Source: Paenibacillus glycanilyticus (GTDB lineage Bacteria > Bacillota > Bacilli > Paenibacillales > Paenibacillaceae). Taken from it: a stretch of DNA of 64,000 nt. Location: assembly GCF_023715145.1 (NCBI RefSeq), contig NZ_JAMBNP010000017.1:1-64000 (forward strand), given 5' to 3'. This document shows, piece by piece, positions 18,956-27,537 of this stretch (within the stretch, counting starts at the first letter, position 1; each line of letters opens with the position of its first letter). Position numbers and translations under genes: made by a program. The notes below the pieces were generated by a model. It did not search any database. It saw nothing but the letters and a program-made list of their open reading frames with translations, and had not been told where the DNA came from.

Positions 18956-18986
18956 GCTGTGCACGATTTTTTTGCAGCCTGCATGA

Positions 18987-20180
18987 TCAAGATTTCTTTT
19001 CAGTGAGGAAATACAGCAGCGCAAGCACCGGAAACGCAATGCCTATTATTAACGCCGTACTCCAGCCCCCGGAAGCAAAGGCCCATCCGCCCAGGGCAGA
19101 TCCAATGGCACCGCCAAAGAAGAATATAGCCATGAAGAGCCCGTTGAGTCTGCTCCGGATTTCCGGCCCTAATGAGAAGATCGCGCGTTGGCTGAGCACA
19201 AGATTGGCGGATACGCCGGCGTCGAGAAGAATAGCGGCAACGACTAATATAAAGACTCCGAATGGCGAAGTCGTTTGGAACAGAAGCGGGAGCAGCACCG
19301 ATACGGCAGCCGTCGCAAGCGATATGGCAGTAGCGGGTCTAGTCCAGCCGCGATCGGCTAACCGGCCAGCCACGGGCGCGGCTACCGCGCCTGCTACGCC
19401 AACAAGGGCGTAAAGCGCAATGGCCTTTTGCGAGAACTGAAAGCCGGGACCGGCAAGCAATTGCGGAACAGTGGTCCAGAATAAGCTGAATGCCGCAAAT
19501 AAGCTTGCATGGTAAAAAGCACGGCGGCGCAGGATCGGGGTGGTTCGCAGCAGATGCCACATCGAAACAAGCAGGGCGGCATAGCTGGTGGTAGCTGTTG
19601 GTTTTCTTGTTGGCAGCACTCTTGCAAGTACAATCGCCAGGATCACGATAGCCGCGGCAGATATTACGAATATGGAATGCCAGCCAAAGAAATCAGCCGC
19701 GAGGCTCGACAATGGCCGCGCGAGCATAATGCCGAGGAGCAGTCCGCTCATGACATTCCCGACAACGCGCCCGCGGGAAGAATCGGATGCCAGGTAGGAG
19801 GCGAAGGGGACAAGGACTTGTGCAGCAACCGATCCGAGCCCAATGACGAGCGTAGCGGACAGGAAAAGGAAGGGTTGCCTTGCAACGGCTGCGGTGATTA
19901 GGGCGATGGCCGTAAGAAATAAGGCGGCGACAACCAGCTTGCGGTTCTCGACAAGGTCGCCCATAGGCACGATAAACAGCAGGCCAATAACGTATCCAAT
20001 CTGAGTCAGCGTTACAATGAAGCCGGCACTGCCGGAGGACAAGCCGATGGAGGAACTGATTAAACCTACCAGAGGCTGTGCGTAGTAGAGATTAGCGGCA
20101 ATGATTCCGCACGCGGCGGCGAGCAGCATGATTAGCCATGCCGGGGTATTTTTATCGATTGCTTGTTCTGTTGCTTTCAT
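18987..20180 (-). CDS. MFS transporter (drug/metabolite efflux type)
   Basis: A 397-aa major facilitator protein with 12 predicted helices, the loop 2-3 motif GDLVENRK and a symmetrical loop GRLADRG. ATG 20180 has TAGGAG upstream, which makes it better than the GTG at 20189. It is divergent from a TetR gene, with three copies of one operator-like sequence between them. This is the usual arrangement for a substrate-induced exporter; the substrate is unknown. Confidence 0.9.
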   Translation of the reverse strand: MKATEQAIDKNTPAWLIMLLAAACGIIAANLYYAQPLVGLISSSIGLSSGSAGFIVTLTQIGYVIGLLFIVPMGDLVENRKLVVAALFLTAIALITAAVARQPFLFLSATLVIGLGSVAAQVLVPFASYLASDSSRGRVVGNVMSGLLLGIMLARPLSSLAADFFGWHSIFVISAAAIVILAIVLARVLPTRKPTATTSYAALLVSMWHLLRTTPILRRRAFYHASLFAAFSLFWTTVPQLLAGPGFQFSQKAIALYALVGVAGAVAAPVAGRLADRGWTRPATAISLATAAVSVLLPLLFQTTSPFGVFILVVAAILLDAGVSANLVLSQRAIFSLGPEIRSRLNGLFMAIFFFGGAIGSALGGWAFASGGWSTALIIGIAFPVLALLYFLTEKKS

Positions 20181-20220
20181 AAAGATCACTCCTAGCGTTT
20201 CATTTTTTGAGCCGCTTAAT

Positions 20221-20335
20221 TACTGAACGTATCGTTCACTATATAATGTCTAAATCATATACTGAACGTATCGTTTTGTAAATAGGCGATTTGTTTTTCA
20301 TTTGGATTCATTTTTCAGTATACTGAACGTATCGT
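20221..20335. promoter_or_regulatory. Three identical operator-like repeats between MFS and tetR genes
   Basis: TACTGAACGTATCGT occurs exactly at 20221-20235, 20260-20274 and 20321-20335, all in the same orientation. The core ACGTATCGT/ACGATACGT is partly dyadic, as in TetR-family sites. The TetR protein encoded just downstream is the obvious candidate ligand. Confidence 0.8.
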
Positions 20336-20377
20336 ATCTAATCGGTTTATATAGATTGGTCAGAGGGAGGATCCCCT

Positions 20378-20956
20378 ATGGAAGCTAAGAGAGGGCGGCC
20401 GCGTAATGTGGAGACGCAAAAGGCGATTCTAACCGCTTCTTATGATTTGTTATTGGAGAGCGGCTTTGAAGCCGTCACCGTGGAGAAAATCGCCGAGCAG
20501 GCCAAAGTAAGCAAAGCTACAATCTATAAATGGTGGCCTAACAAGGCAGCCGTGGTTATGGACGGGTTCCTGTTTGCTGCCGCGGCGAGACTCCCCGTTC
20601 CCGACACGGGCGCTGCATATGAGGATATCGTTATTCACGCTTCGAATTTAGTGCGATTCCTGACAAGCCCGGAGGGAAGAGTCATCAAGGATCTCATTGG
20701 CGGAGGGCAGTTTGATGCGGGATTGGCGGAGGCCATCCGAACCCGTTATATCGAGCCTCGCCGGCTGGAAGCCGGAAGCTTGATGGAGAGGGGAATTGAG
20801 CGCGGGGAATTGATTAAAAATCTTGATATAGCCCTAGGCGTTGATCTGATTTACGGTCCGATATTTTATCGCTTGTTAATGACCGGCGGAACGCTGGATG
20901 AGTCCTATGTGCGGCAGCTGGTGTCGAATGCCTTTGAGGGCATACGTTCGAACTAA
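20378..20956 (+). CDS. TetR-family transcriptional regulator
   Basis: A 192-aa repressor. The N-terminal HTH (about 10-55) contains VTVEKIAEQAKVSKATIYKW; the rest is an all-helical ligand and dimerisation domain, probably of the TetR_C_11-like type. AGAGGGAGG precedes the ATG. It is divergent from the MFS exporter and likely represses both genes through the three repeats in the intergenic region. Confidence 0.92.
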   Translation: MEAKRGRPRNVETQKAILTASYDLLLESGFEAVTVEKIAEQAKVSKATIYKWWPNKAAVVMDGFLFAAAARLPVPDTGAAYEDIVIHASNLVRFLTSPEGRVIKDLIGGGQFDAGLAEAIRTRYIEPRRLEAGSLMERGIERGELIKNLDIALGVDLIYGPIFYRLLMTGGTLDESYVRQLVSNAFEGIRSN

Positions 20957-21046
20957 ACGAAATACTTGTTCCGATAATCGGTGTTTGCCCGATGTCATGG
21001 TATAATGAATTATCCGATCAATCAGGAACAAGAGAGGAAACGATAT

Positions 21047-21280
21047 ATGAAAGTTTTTGAAGACTGGAACCAGAAATTGAAAAGTGATTTTAACGCAACA
21101 AGCCGCGTAGATGTATTTACCGTTAAAGAGGCAGGCGAGCTGCTAGGTCTTACCAAGGATCAAATGAAAGTATTCGTGGATAAAAACAATCTAACCAAAG
21201 TTCCTATCATGAGAAATGTTCATAGATACCTGTTGCTGAAGAGCGAAATCGACCAAATTGTAGAGAATGGGGTCGTATAG
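21047..21280 (+). CDS. Small helix-turn-helix (excisionase-like) protein
   Basis: A 77-aa protein whose centre reads VFTVKEAGELLGLTKDQMK, a winged-HTH/MerR-like recognition segment as in excisionase-family DNA-binding proteins. I chose the ATG at 21047 with AGAGGAAA upstream. A TATAAT lies at 21001-21006. There is no phage or integrase gene nearby, so it is more likely a small chromosomal regulator than an excisionase. Confidence 0.65.
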   Translation: MKVFEDWNQKLKSDFNATSRVDVFTVKEAGELLGLTKDQMKVFVDKNNLTKVPIMRNVHRYLLLKSEIDQIVENGVV

Positions 21281-21285
21281 AAACA

Positions 21286-21333
21286 AAAAGAAGGCCCCGC
21301 TGGCTATTAGTTTAGCCAGCGGGGCCTTCTTTT
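21286..21333. terminator. Bidirectional terminator
   Basis: About 21 bp of near-perfect stem (AAGAAGGCCCCGCTGGCTA and complement) flanked by A's and T's. It serves the small HTH gene on the plus strand and aguB on the minus strand. Confidence 0.95.
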
Positions 21334-21341
21334 AACACCGA

Positions 21342-22220
21342 TTATTTGATTCGGATCTCGCCGTCGTACGAAGCAATCACGCCGTACAGATCCGGACGGC
21401 GGTCGCGGAAGATGCCCCATTCGATGCGTTGGGATTCCAGCTGATCCAGGTCGAACTCGGCAACAAGCACGCCGTGCTCGTCGCGTCCGGCTTCCGCAAT
21501 CATATTGCCCTGCGGGCCGGCGATGAAGGACGAACCGTAGAAGTTAATCGTCGAGTCTTCGTCATGTTCTTCGCCGATGCGGTTGGATGCGATAACCGGC
21601 ATCAGGTTGCAGGCCGCATGGCCTCTCATGCACATTTGCCAATGATCCTTGGAGTCGATGCTGCCGTCCTGCGGCTCCGAGCCGATAGCCGTTGGATAGA
21701 ACAGCAGCTCCGCACCCATAAGGGCCATGCTGCGTGCCGCTTCCGGATACCATTGATCCCAGCATACGCCGACGCCGATTTTGGCATATTTGGTCTTCCA
21801 CACTTTAAAGCCCGTATCTCCCGGATTGAAGTAGAACTTCTCTTCGTACCCAGGACCGTCGGGAATGTGGCTTTTGCGGTATTTGCCCAGCACTTCGCCG
21901 TCCGCGTCAATAACCGCCAGCGAGTTGTAGCGTGCCCAGTTCTTCTTCTCATAGAAGCTGATCGGCAGTACGACGCTAAGCTCCTTGGCGATGCCGCGGA
22001 AATGGTTAATCGCTTTGTTCTCCTCGAGCTCTGTTGCGTACACGTAGTAGTCCGCCTTTTCCTTCTGGCAGAAGTAAGGGGTCTCGAACAGCTCCTGCAG
22101 CAGGATGATTTGGGCGCCTTGCGCCGCCGCTTCCCGTACCAGAGCTTCCGCCTTGCGGATGTTCTCTTCTATATTCGTTGTGCAGCTCATTTGCGTAGCT
22201 GCCACCTTGACTGTTCTCAT
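21342..22220 (-). CDS. aguB: N-carbamoylputrescine amidase
   Basis: A 292-aa nitrilase-superfamily enzyme that hydrolyses N-carbamoylputrescine to putrescine, CO2 and ammonia. The Glu-Lys-Cys triad is visible: LLQELFETPYF, KYRKSHIPDG and GVCWDQWYPEAAR. The start at 22220 (MRTVKVAATQ) matches the family N-terminus, and AAGGAGG lies 12 nt upstream. It lies directly downstream of agmatine deiminase, giving the complete agmatine-to-putrescine route. Confidence 0.94.
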   Translation of the reverse strand: MRTVKVAATQMSCTTNIEENIRKAEALVREAAAQGAQIILLQELFETPYFCQKEKADYYVYATELEENKAINHFRGIAKELSVVLPISFYEKKNWARYNSLAVIDADGEVLGKYRKSHIPDGPGYEEKFYFNPGDTGFKVWKTKYAKIGVGVCWDQWYPEAARSMALMGAELLFYPTAIGSEPQDGSIDSKDHWQMCMRGHAACNLMPVIASNRIGEEHDEDSTINFYGSSFIAGPQGNMIAEAGRDEHGVLVAEFDLDQLESQRIEWGIFRDRRPDLYGVIASYDGEIRIK

Positions 22221-22290
22221 CGTAATGCATAGCCTCCTTGTAAGCCGAAGCTCATGAATGTATTGTATGCCTGTTGCCTCTGCCTGGGAG

Positions 22291-23325
22291 TTACGCCCGG
22301 CGGGCCGGCATTTGCTGTGTTGTGCAATGCACATTGCCGCCTTCGCGGATAACGGCCATGCCGTCGATTGGACGAATCCGGTGATTCGGGAATGCCGCTT
22401 GCAGGGTCTCGATCGCTTTGCGATCCGCTTCCTCCGCCGCTCCGCCAAATACAGGCAGAATGATGCCGCCGTTCACGAAATAGAAGTTCAGATAGCTAAG
22501 CGTGAGACGAGTGTCCTCGTATTCCGCATATGGTGGCTGCCCGATCTCGATAATCTCGAGCTTGCGGCCCTTCGCATCAACCGCTTCGCTTAAGATACGG
22601 CGATTCTCTTGCGTAATCGCGTAGTTGTCATCGGACGGATCGTCGCATACTTGCAATATAACCTTGCCAGGGGCGGCGAAGCAAGCGATGTTGTCGACAT
22701 GTCCGTCGGTCTCGTCGCCGCTAAGTCCGCGCTTCAGCCATACGATGGTGTCGACGTTCACGAATTCTTTGACATAGCCTTCAATCTGCTCGCGGCTTAG
22801 CTCCGGATTGCGGTTAACATTAAGCAGGCATTCCTCGGTTGTCAGCAGGGTGCCTTCGCCGTCCGTATGAATAGAACCGCCCTCCATAACAAGCGGAGCA
22901 TCAAACTGCTTAACGTCGACATGCTTCAGGATTTGCGGCGCTACCGCATCGTCCAGATCCCATGGCGAGTACTTGCCGCCCCATGCGTTAAACTTCCAGT
23001 TCACGCCCGCCAGCTCACCTTCCGGACCCACTACAAAAGTTGGGCCATTGTCGCGCAGCCATGCATCATTATGCTCGACTGGCAGACATTCCACAGCCGT
23101 ATTGCCCGCAAACAGACCGCTGACCTTCTCCAAGTCCGCCGGATTAACAACAACGGTTACAGGCTCGAATTCCGCGATCGCGTTAATCAGCTCGGCGTAA
23201 CCCGCGCTGACCTGCTCGTAATGCTCCGGATAGACCATGGAAGCTTGTACCGGCCAGGAGATGAAGGTGCGCTCATGCGGCGTCCATTCCGCCGGCATTG
23301 TATAGTTCAATTGTTTTGGGTTCAT
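22291..23325 (-). CDS. aguA: Agmatine deiminase
   Basis: A 344-aa pentein-fold enzyme converting agmatine to N-carbamoylputrescine and ammonia. Family landmarks are PAEWTPHERTFISWP, NDAWLRDNGPTFVV, GDETDGHVDN and the catalytic Cys in GGNVHCTTQQ. It is the first gene of the aguA-aguB operon, 70 nt before aguB. The putrescine made could feed the aminopropyltransferase encoded at 52986. Confidence 0.96.
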   Translation of the reverse strand: MNPKQLNYTMPAEWTPHERTFISWPVQASMVYPEHYEQVSAGYAELINAIAEFEPVTVVVNPADLEKVSGLFAGNTAVECLPVEHNDAWLRDNGPTFVVGPEGELAGVNWKFNAWGGKYSPWDLDDAVAPQILKHVDVKQFDAPLVMEGGSIHTDGEGTLLTTEECLLNVNRNPELSREQIEGYVKEFVNVDTIVWLKRGLSGDETDGHVDNIACFAAPGKVILQVCDDPSDDNYAITQENRRILSEAVDAKGRKLEIIEIGQPPYAEYEDTRLTLSYLNFYFVNGGIILPVFGGAAEEADRKAIETLQAAFPNHRIRPIDGMAVIREGGNVHCTTQQMPARRA

Positions 23326-23803
23326 ATAGGGTAGTATTCCTCTCTTATCTTAAGCACAATGTGCCTTGGCATTTAGCATCTAAGTCTTGCTCAACCTTCT
23401 TATCATATAACAAAAAGGATGACAGCTCAATTGCGAAGCTTTGTCAAATCGGGGGCAAAAAGATCCGGAAATCGGCGTGCAAACACCGGTCTTGCAAGAA
23501 GAGAGAGGCAGAACCCGCTGGTGAATAGCCCAAAGCTTTCTTCATTCTATTAAACAAGCCGCAGCTATTATTGCTGCGGATTTTACATTTTATTACAGTT
23601 TCTATGAAAATCCGCTATGTTCTCCCCTCTATTCGTACAGACCGTAAAGACTCTATCTGTATACGCTATGATTAGACGAAGGACATTCCGTCTGATAGCG
23701 GATACCAAGTGCCATTCCCGTATACTTCTCCCCCTATTACATCCGTCTATCGGCAAGAGCGGAGTCTTTCCATTTTTTCATTCATAGGAGAGTGAAGTCC
23801 GTT
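23326..23803. other. Intergenic region, 478 bp, without a supported gene
   Basis: It holds the divergent promoters of aguA (minus) and the Asn-rich protein gene (plus). A hairpin CCGCAGC/GCTGCGG (23551-23571) has a weakly T-rich tail. A short open frame on the plus strand at 23298-23528 has no ribosome binding site and runs across the aguA start, so I do not call it. I see no riboswitch. Confidence 0.5.
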
Positions 23804-24487
23804 ATGTCCGTGAAAGTAGGCTGCAAAGTGTGCTTCAAAGCGAAAAAGAGCTGCACCTGCAAAAAACATAAAACGAAAGCATGCTTGCCGAAATCAACTC
23901 AGCTGGTGAATGTGCTCAACACGATTAGTGAGCAGCTTGTCGGGATTAATACCAATCTCAATGACAACATTAACAATTTAAGTACCGTCATCAGCACGAA
24001 CAACAATAACTTAAACAGCAATCTGGCTTCCGGAATCAGCTCGCTGAACGCAAATCTGAAAAATACCATCATAGCGACCACGAATACGATTGTCAGCAAT
24101 ATGAATACGATTAATTTGCAAACCTGCGAGGTTAATAGAGTCACGCGCTGGACCGACTTCACCGTCGCTTGCGGAACGAGCCAGACCTATTTCGAGAATC
24201 TGTCCGCGGGAACGCCGGAGAAAGTGGTTATCCGCGCAGGCAGTGCTCAGCCTTATGGAAGTCCGTGTCAAGCCGTGCTTGTTATATTGAAAATGGACGG
24301 AACCGTTGTTGAACAACCGCTGCCGCCTCAGGGAGCCGAAACGAATATTACGATCGATAACTATGCAAGCATATCCATTCGCTGCGAGCGGGGCATCGAA
24401 GTGCCTGACGGGGCTACTTGCGCGGGCTTTATTGAAATCAGAGAGTATTTCTGCTTGTGCTGCTCGCCTGCGGCCGCCGTCTCTTAA
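23804..24487 (+). CDS. Asn-rich, Cys-capped protein, possible spore-surface or appendage protein (paralog 1)
   Basis: A 227-aa protein without signal peptide, in three parts. Residues 1-30 are basic and Cys-rich (VGCKVCFKAKKSCTCKK). Residues 35-112 have hydrophobic residues at regular spacing in an Asn-rich background (INTNLNDNINNL), which suggests a multimeric coiled coil. The C-terminal domain is beta-rich with about eight Cys and ends CLCCSP. The C-domain (NITIDNYASISIRCE, GFIEIREYFC) loosely recalls the Ena/DUF3992 spore-appendage fold; that is a guess. ATG 23804 is preferred, with GTG 23792 possible. The gene is duplicated at 24839. Confidence 0.75.
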   Translation: MSVKVGCKVCFKAKKSCTCKKHKTKACLPKSTQLVNVLNTISEQLVGINTNLNDNINNLSTVISTNNNNLNSNLASGISSLNANLKNTIIATTNTIVSNMNTINLQTCEVNRVTRWTDFTVACGTSQTYFENLSAGTPEKVVIRAGSAQPYGSPCQAVLVILKMDGTVVEQPLPPQGAETNITIDNYASISIRCERGIEVPDGATCAGFIEIREYFCLCCSPAAAVS

Positions 24488-24507
24488 GTAGAAAGGAGAG
24501 GTTCACT

Positions 24508-24837
24508 CTGAACGACTATCAAAAGTTAAGCATGCTGAATCGTTTATCCCGCATTGATTTGCCGCAAATTACGGCTCTCGTACAGAACAATGCGGAGGAT
24601 AGCGTCCTGCTGGAGGCTCTCGAGAAATTGATGCTGGAGAAAAGCGAGTCTTACCGCCTCTACCTCGAGGGCGTGCATTCTCCCAATGCCAATACGCTCA
24701 GCGCGGTAAAAGAAAGATTTATCAAGGATGAGATCCATAAAAATCCGCATTATCGATTTATCTATTCGATGCTGAAGGATCCCAGTCATAGCGTAGACTG
24801 CGGCTGCGGCTCGAAAAAAATGAGGAGCGTGACTTAA
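24508..24837 (+). CDS. Small helical protein between the two Asn-rich paralogs
   Basis: A 109-aa mostly helical protein without hydrophobic segments, ending in a CGCG cluster (VDCGCGSKK). GAAAGGAGAGG (24491-24501) implies a start near 24508, where the only in-frame option is CTG; the first ATG (24532) is 30 nt from the site. It lies 20 nt after paralog 1 and its stop is 1 nt before paralog 2, so the three genes are one operon. No family recognised. Its C-terminal Cys pair suggests disulfide or metal links to its partners. Confidence 0.7.
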   Translation: MNDYQKLSMLNRLSRIDLPQITALVQNNAEDSVLLEALEKLMLEKSESYRLYLEGVHSPNANTLSAVKERFIKDEIHKNPHYRFIYSMLKDPSHSVDCGCGSKKMRSVT

Positions 24838-24838
24838 G

Positions 24839-25534
24839 GTGGCGGTAGTATCTGTCAAATCGAAATGCCATAAGCGCTTGAAGCCTATGAAATGCAAAAA
24901 AGGTCCGGTGAAGCGCTCCGGCACCAAGCAGGTTGTTAATCTGCTGAATACAATCAGCACGCAGCTTACGGGCATTAACAACAATCTGAACAATGATCTG
25001 AACAACCTGTCCACTGTCATTAACACGGGCAACACTAATTTGAACAGCAACCTGGCTGCGTCCCTCAGCACTTTAAATGCCGATTTGCATAATGCTTTGG
25101 TCGCCAGCTCGAATACGATTGTAAGGAATATGAATACGATCAATCAGCCGAATTGCAGCATTGAGAGAATCAGAAGCTATGAAAATTTCTGGATTCCTTG
25201 CGGAACAAACGCCGTGCTTTTTAACAACCAATCGATGGCGTCCTCCGAAAAGGTATTTATTACCGCTGCCAGCAATCAATTCTGGGGGGATGGCTGTCAG
25301 GCTGTTCTGGTCATTGTAACGTTGGATGGAACGGTTATCGAGCGTCCGTTGCCTCCGATGCTGCCGCCGACTTTTACAAACCAGGAGATCCAAATTATCG
25401 TTGATAACTATGCGAGCATCGTGGTCCGCTGCGAATCCGTTGGCCCAACCGTGCCGGAAGGCGGATTCTGCTCGGGATATGTTCAAATCACGGATTTTGT
25501 GTGCATTTGCTGCTCTCCGGAAAATGCGGGTTAA
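24839..25534 (+). CDS. Asn-rich, Cys-capped protein, possible spore-surface or appendage protein (paralog 2)
   Basis: A 231-aa paralog of the 23804 product with the same plan: basic head (KCHKRLKPMKCKKG), repeated amphipathic region (GINNNLNNDLNNL, NLNSNLAASLSTLN), and a Cys-containing beta domain ending CICCSPENAG. The two share NTISxQLxGIN, NTIVxNMNTIN, CQAVLVI, DNYASIxxRCE and FCxCCSP. It has a GTG start immediately after the small gene. Probably a structural, disulfide-cross-linked assembly; the location is inferred, not shown. Confidence 0.78.
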   Translation: MAVVSVKSKCHKRLKPMKCKKGPVKRSGTKQVVNLLNTISTQLTGINNNLNNDLNNLSTVINTGNTNLNSNLAASLSTLNADLHNALVASSNTIVRNMNTINQPNCSIERIRSYENFWIPCGTNAVLFNNQSMASSEKVFITAASNQFWGDGCQAVLVIVTLDGTVIERPLPPMLPPTFTNQEIQIIVDNYASIVVRCESVGPTVPEGGFCSGYVQITDFVCICCSPENAG

Positions 25535-25567
25535 AGCGTCTGCAACAAAGCGGACTCCACTTTAAGA

Positions 25568-25602
25568 GAAGGACCCCAAGCCGATTGGCAGGAGGGTCCT
25601 TC
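25568..25602. terminator. Bidirectional terminator
   Basis: Stem GAAGGACCC/GGGTCCTTC between the convergent Asn-rich operon and the HAD gene. Confidence 0.7.
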
Positions 25603-25606
25603 ACTA

Positions 25607-26386
25607 TTACATATGCTCTCGATCGGCGGATGCATGCCAGGCTGCCTTGCCATCTTCCGCAATCAGCTCGCCTATGGACGGAAGAATCAGTCCGGCATAA
25701 GGAGCGAGCTCCGCTTCTTCGCTTGTGCCGGATAAGACACCGATGGCAAGGCCGGCCTTCGAGTTTTGGGCGAACCTCATGTCGGTTAACGTATCTCCAA
25801 CAATGGCGACTTCGCTTGGATGCAGTCCGGTCAGCTCGCAAAATTCGTTCAGCATCACGGGACTGGGTTTTTTCTCGTAACGATCGGAGGTGCCGATAAA
25901 GTGAAAGCGATCGGCAACTCCGTATTTATTCAGGAAGAAGAGAGTGGATTCCAGATCGTCCGCGGTCGCGATTCCAAGCTTCAGCCCATGGTTCTCTAAT
26001 CTCTCCAGTACGCTCTCTAAATCCGCCGTAGGCTGCAGCTGATTGCGATGAACCTGAGTCAGCCGATAGATCTCGTCTGTCAGCCATGGATGAAGTCCCG
26101 CGGTTTGTTCCGCGCTGAATCCGCTCTCGGCAAGCACCTTCAAATAAGCCTCCGCAATGTCCGCGGTAGTTCCCCCCGCCAGAATCCCCTTCGAATCCAC
26201 TTTCCCCTCCGAAAGTCCTATGGATTGGAGAAGCCGCCTCTTCATGCCGGATTCCGGCTCATTGACCTTCAAGTTCGCAAGCAAGTGATCGGTTAGCTCC
26301 TCCGCGATCGGAATCCAGAACGAATGGAATTGAATGAGCGTGCCGTCTTTATCAAACAGTACTCCTTTTATCGAGAAACCCGACAT
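25607..26386 (-). CDS. HAD-superfamily phosphatase
   Basis: A 259-aa hydrolase with motif I DKDGT (nucleophile Asp near residue 13), a helical cap domain, motif II Thr in LGIATADD, Lys of motif III in YEKKPSP, and motif IV VGDTLTDMRFA. This is a phosphoglycolate-phosphatase-like layout. It is divergent from the PHP/PLP/ABC operon, and an A/C-rich box lies in their shared promoter region. It may therefore dephosphorylate an intermediate of that pathway. The motif I residues argue against a phosphonatase (PhnX), which carries an Ala in place of the third acidic/Lys position and uses a cap Lys. Confidence 0.88.
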   Translation of the reverse strand: MSGFSIKGVLFDKDGTLIQFHSFWIPIAEELTDHLLANLKVNEPESGMKRRLLQSIGLSEGKVDSKGILAGGTTADIAEAYLKVLAESGFSAEQTAGLHPWLTDEIYRLTQVHRNQLQPTADLESVLERLENHGLKLGIATADDLESTLFFLNKYGVADRFHFIGTSDRYEKKPSPVMLNEFCELTGLHPSEVAIVGDTLTDMRFAQNSKAGLAIGVLSGTSEEAELAPYAGLILPSIGELIAEDGKAAWHASADREHM

Positions 26387-26398
26387 GATTATCCCTCA

Positions 26399-26423
26399 CT
26401 TGTTTTGTTGTTGTTTTGTGTAG
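26399..26423 (-). promoter_or_regulatory. A/C-rich box 1, candidate DeoR operator
   Basis: On the minus strand it reads AAAACAACAACAAAACAAG. A 17-nt core (AAACAACAACAAAACAA) is identical to 31294-31310 on the plus strand. It sits just upstream of the HAD gene. Confidence 0.5.
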
Positions 26424-26508
26424 TATTAATTCTATGATATCAATGTTAACGGGGTGTTAATTATTCGTATATCGATTGAAATACGGAAAAAGCCATAGTA
26501 TTCTGAAT

Positions 26509-26531
26509 GCAAACAACATAAAACAACATAA
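26509..26531 (+). promoter_or_regulatory. A/C-rich box 2, candidate DeoR operator
   Basis: Two tandem AAACAACATAA units, just before the first PHP gene of the operon. The same AAACAACATAA recurs at 31274-31284. Confidence 0.5.
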
Positions 26532-26552
26532 ATGCCAAACGGAGGCGAAATG

Positions 26553-27521
26553 ATGAAAAATAGGATTCTGTTGGACCGCGGCAAAGCGATGTACAAGGGC
26601 AATATTCATCTTCACACGACCTGGTCGGACGGGAGGCTGCCCGCAGCGGAGGTGGTCGAGGCTTTTAAAGCAAAGGGCTATCACTTTATTGCGTTCAGCG
26701 ATCATGATGTCTATACGCGGACAGAGGAATTTAATACGCCGGATTTCATCACGATCCCCGCAACCGAACGCGGAGAGCTGAATCCCGTTCCAGATAAGAA
26801 TCCGGGCTATCATTTTGGCGTTCTGGACGATCCGACCGTGGAGCCCGAGCTTGAACGATACGGCCATCTGGAGCAGTTTCCGATTCCGGTGCCGTGGGTC
26901 GGCGATCACTCGCCGCAGTTGTTGATTGACGAATTGCGCGCTCACGGCAATCTCGTTATCTTTAACCATCCCGAATGGCATCTAACGCGGTTTGAAGACA
27001 TGGTGAAATACGACCGGTTCTTTGCGGTTGAAGTGTACAATCATGCGACGGAATGGTCGCCGAGCAGCTCCTACGGCGCCGCCTATTGGGACCATGCCCT
27101 GCAGAACGGAAAACGCGTGTTTGGCATTGCGTCCGACGATTCGCATTCCCATGATCCGAACTGGAAAATCCCCGAATACGGCGGAGGCTGGATTAAGCTG
27201 CAGGCAGAAGCATTAACGCATGCGGATGTCATCAGAAGCTTGAAGGCGGGAGCGTATTATTCCAGCTCCGGGCCTGAAGTATTCGACTTGCGCGTGGAGG
27301 ACGGCGAACTCAAAATCCAGTGCTCTCCATGCAAGTTTATTATGTTTAAGGCGTTTCCTCAACGCGGAGAGTTCTACGGCAACTTCGAATCGGGCGAGCC
27401 GCTCACCGAAGCGTCCATGAAGATCCAGGAGGATATGGTATACGTTCGGGTGGAATGCGTTGACTTCGAGGGTAATGTGGCGTGGACGAATCCCGTTTTT
27501 ATCGCAGATTTGATGGAATAG
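26553..27521 (+). CDS. PHP-domain metallo-phosphoesterase (copy 1)
   Basis: A 322-aa cytoplasmic PHP-superfamily protein. Metal-binding motifs are visible: NIHLHTTWSDG, AFSDHD, VIFNHPEW and SDDSHSHD. Enzymes of this type hydrolyse phosphoesters or cyclic phosphates with a trinuclear metal site. ATG 26553 aligns with the start of its downstream paralog and is 7 nt from GGAGG. It opens a long operon with a second PHP gene, MATE, PLP enzyme and ABC importer, so its substrate is probably derived from the imported compound. Confidence 0.88.
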   Translation: MKNRILLDRGKAMYKGNIHLHTTWSDGRLPAAEVVEAFKAKGYHFIAFSDHDVYTRTEEFNTPDFITIPATERGELNPVPDKNPGYHFGVLDDPTVEPELERYGHLEQFPIPVPWVGDHSPQLLIDELRAHGNLVIFNHPEWHLTRFEDMVKYDRFFAVEVYNHATEWSPSSSYGAAYWDHALQNGKRVFGIASDDSHSHDPNWKIPEYGGGWIKLQAEALTHADVIRSLKAGAYYSSSGPEVFDLRVEDGELKIQCSPCKFIMFKAFPQRGEFYGNFESGEPLTEASMKIQEDMVYVRVECVDFEGNVAWTNPVFIADLME

Positions 27522-27537
27522 AGAAGGAGTGCCGAGA

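Noticed and set aside
21047..21280. Excisionase of a prophage or integrative element.
   Set aside because: No integrase, attachment-site repeat or phage gene is seen near it; only the HTH type is similar.
23298..23528. Small plus-strand gene upstream of and across the aguA start.
   Set aside because: No ribosome binding site, basic low-complexity sequence, and overlap with the aguA promoter and start.
25607..26386. Phosphonoacetaldehyde hydrolase (PhnX) for the HAD gene.
   Set aside because: Motif I is DKDGT, a phosphatase-type motif, and I see no PhnX cap-domain Lys signature.
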